Of a stretch of 48,026 bases of DNA, positions 46,350 to 48,026 are shown piece by piece. Below the pieces are notes generated by a model, which was not told the DNA's origin, ran no database searches, and saw only the letters and a list, made by a program, of their open reading frames with translations. The stretch lies in the NCBI GenBank assembly GCA_020248945.1, contig JADCGQ010000038.1:1-48026 (forward strand), read 5' to 3'. Position 1 is the first letter of the stretch; every line of letters begins with the position of its first letter. The position numbers and the translations under genes are program-made. Source of the DNA: Rubrivivax sp. GTDB lineage: Bacteria > Pseudomonadota > Gammaproteobacteria > Burkholderiales > Burkholderiaceae_C.

Positions 46350-47891
46350 ATGACCACCACCATCAAGGCCGCCGACCTCATCGACAGTGTCGCCGCCGCG
46401 CTGCAGTACATCAGCTACTACCACCCCACCGACTACATCGCCCACCTGGCGCGCGCCTACGAACGCGAGCAAAGCGCCGCGGCCAAGGACGCCATCGCGC
46501 AGATCCTGACCAACAGCCGCCTGTGCGCCGAAGGCCGGCGGCCGATCTGCCAGGACACCGGCATCGTCAACGTGTTCCTGAAGATCGGCATGGACGTGCG
46601 CTGGGAGGGCTTCACCGGCAGCATCGAGGACGCCGTGAACGCCGGCGTGCGCAAGGGCTACCTGAACCCCGACAACGTGCTGCGCGCCAGCGTGCTGGAC
46701 GACCCCATCTTCGCGCGCAAGAACACCAAGGACAACACACCCGCCGTGGTGCAGATGGAGGTGGTGCCGGGCGACACGCTCGACGTCATCGTCGCCGCCA
46801 AGGGCGGCGGCAGCGAGAACAAGAGCAAGGTCACCATGCTCAACCCCAGCGACGACATCGTCGAGTGGGTGCTCAAGACCGTGCCCACCATGGGCGCCGG
46901 CTGGTGCCCGCCGGGCATGCTGGGCATCGGCGTGGGCGGCACGGCCGAGAAGGCGGCGCTGCTGGCCAAGCAGTCGCTGATGGAAGACATCGACATGTAC
47001 GAGCTCCTGGCGCGCGGCCCGGCCAACAAGCTCGAGGAGATGCGCATCGAGCTGTACGAGAAGGTCAACGCTTTGGGCATCGGCGCGCAGGGCCTGGGCG
47101 GCCTGACCACCGTGCTCGACGTGAAGATCAAGACCTTCCCCACGCACGCCGCGAGCAAGCCGATCGCCATGATCCCGAACTGCGCCGCCACGCGCCACGC
47201 GCACTTCGTGATGGACGGCTCCGGCCCCGTGTACCTGGATCCGCCGAGCCTGGACCTCTGGCCCGACGTGCACTGGGCGCCCGACTACAACAAGAGCCGC
47301 AAGGTCGACCTGAACACGCTCACGCCGGCGCAGGTGGCGAGCTGGAAGCCGGGCGACACGCTGCTGCTCAGCGGCAAGCTGCTCACCGGCCGCGACGCCG
47401 CGCACAAGCGCATCCAGGACATGCTGGCCAAGGGCGAGAAGCTGCCGGTGGACTTCACGAACCGCGTCATCTACTACGTCGGCCCGGTGGACCCGGTGCG
47501 CGACGAGGTCGTGGGCCCCGCCGGCCCCACCACCGCCACGCGCATGGACAAGTTCACCCGCATGATGCTCGAGCAGACCGGCCTCATCGCCATGGTCGGC
47601 AAGGCCGAGCGCGGGCCGGTGGCCATCGAGGCCATCAAGGACGCCAAGAGCGCCTACCTGATGGCCGTGGGCGGTGCCGCCTACCTGGTGAGCAAGGCCA
47701 TCAAGGGCGCCAAGGTGGTGGGCTTCGCCGACCTGGGCATGGAAGCCATCTACGAGTTCGACGTGGTCGACATGCCGGTGACGGTGGCGGTGGACTCGGG
47801 CGGCACCAGCGCCCACGTCACCGGCCCGCGCGAGTGGCAGGAGAGGATCTCGCAGGGGCGGCTCGGCAGGATCCCGGTGACGGCGGCCTAG
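46350..47891 (+). CDS. Fumarate hydratase, class I (Fe-S)
   Basis: Oxygen-sensitive 4Fe-4S fumarase of 513 aa of the FumA/FumB type, interconverting fumarate and malate in the TCA cycle. Cysteines likely to hold the cluster are in RPICQDTGIVNVF (about 67), AGWCPPGMLGIG (about 185) and IPNCAATRHAHFVM. C-terminal TTRM-type residues TTATRMDKFTRMMLEQTG and the swivel-like part IYEFDVVDMPVTVAVDSGG are present. ATG at 46350 (MTTTIKAADL) follows GGAG; an in-frame start at 46332 lacks one. Its TAG stop lies inside the CTAG that starts the right-edge terminal repeat, so the gene ends exactly at the probable IS junction. Confidence 0.93.
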   Translation: MTTTIKAADLIDSVAAALQYISYYHPTDYIAHLARAYEREQSAAAKDAIAQILTNSRLCAEGRRPICQDTGIVNVFLKIGMDVRWEGFTGSIEDAVNAGVRKGYLNPDNVLRASVLDDPIFARKNTKDNTPAVVQMEVVPGDTLDVIVAAKGGGSENKSKVTMLNPSDDIVEWVLKTVPTMGAGWCPPGMLGIGVGGTAEKAALLAKQSLMEDIDMYELLARGPANKLEEMRIELYEKVNALGIGAQGLGGLTTVLDVKIKTFPTHAASKPIAMIPNCAATRHAHFVMDGSGPVYLDPPSLDLWPDVHWAPDYNKSRKVDLNTLTPAQVASWKPGDTLLLSGKLLTGRDAAHKRIQDMLAKGEKLPVDFTNRVIYYVGPVDPVRDEVVGPAGPTTATRMDKFTRMMLEQTGLIAMVGKAERGPVAIEAIKDAKSAYLMAVGGAAYLVSKAIKGAKVVGFADLGMEAIYEFDVVDMPVTVAVDSGGTSAHVTGPREWQERISQGRLGRIPVTAA

Positions 47892-47910
47892 CCCGGATAT
47901 TTCATGAGCG
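47888..47910 (+). repeat. Likely terminal inverted repeat of a second IS1380-like element
   Basis: Begins CTAGCCCGGATATTTCAT and ends GAGCG. It matches the reverse complement of 1323-1345 at 20 of 23 bases. The fumarase stop TAG is part of the CTAG. Confidence 0.6.
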
Positions 47911-48026
47911 TTGTACTGGATGCGTTTGCGACGCCGATCTGCAGGCTTTTTGAGCCCACGGGCGCAGTAATGAGGCGATTGCTGCGCAGGGTGCAGGCGA
48001 CGGGGCGAGCATGGCCGTATTTGCCC
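47892..48026 (+). mobile_element. Left end of an IS1380-like element, cut by window edge
   Basis: The 135 bases after the fumarase stop start with the terminal repeat and hold no convincing gene. The transposase would begin outside the window, if present. The orientation (repeat at its left) would allow a transposase on the plus strand, like the left-edge copy. Confidence 0.45.

Overview
The window is about 48 kb of very GC-rich DNA that looks like the chromosome of a betaproteobacterium of the order Burkholderiales, probably near the Rubrivivax/Leptothrix/Ideonella group. Grounds for this are the polA – DUF2782 – thrB – BPSS1780-family gene order, a small Trp-rich protein of the TIGR04438 type, several exported proteins with PEP-CTERM tails, and the TTCGACAGGCTCAGCCCGAACGG-type intergenic repeat. 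The genus call is inference. Most of the window is ordinary housekeeping DNA. The accessory parts are the two edges, the PspA/flotillin operon, the surface-sorted proteins, one repeat island and the pyrimidine catabolic cluster.

Left part (1–8 kb): a frameshifted IS1380-family transposase enters from the left edge and is followed by a likely right terminal repeat. Next come a cell-wall amidase with an SH3 domain and a PEP-CTERM trypsin-like protease. A four-gene operon with its own sigma70-like promoter follows: an RHH-like protein, a PspA/IM30 homologue, a YqiJ-like OB-fold membrane protein and a YqiK-type flotillin. It is probably a membrane-stress or membrane-domain module. A PEP-CTERM protein of unknown function follows on the minus strand.

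Middle (8–34 kb): polA, a DUF2782 protein, homoserine kinase, a BPSS1780-family membrane protein, a monohaem cytochrome c with a GlyGly/JDVT-CTERM-like tail, uvrD, a PAS-GGDEF-EAL protein, GMP reductase, an S4 RNA-binding protein, an S41 lipoprotein protease, valS, galU, and a tusA/Nudix/cysM run. After these come tRNA-Leu(CAA), a rhomboid protease, an SDR epimerase, an AscD-like ferredoxin reductase, a second PEP-CTERM serine protease and ilvD. A 691-bp non-coding island of nested inverted repeats (33.2–33.9 kb) and a small Trp-rich membrane protein close the section.

Right part (34–48 kb): a compact minus-strand operon, preT-preA-hydA-amidohydrolase-ATPase-permease-permease-binding protein, encodes the whole reductive pyrimidine pathway (uracil/thymine to beta-alanine or beta-aminoisobutyrate) together with a dedicated ABC importer. 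A divergent TetR/RutR-like gene and a RutR-like palindrome lie in the intergenic region. Acetyl-CoA synthetase and class I fumarase follow as a divergent pair. The fumarase stop codon touches what looks like the terminal repeat of a second IS1380-like element, which runs off the right edge. I see no CRISPR array, rRNA, prophage or clear defence system.
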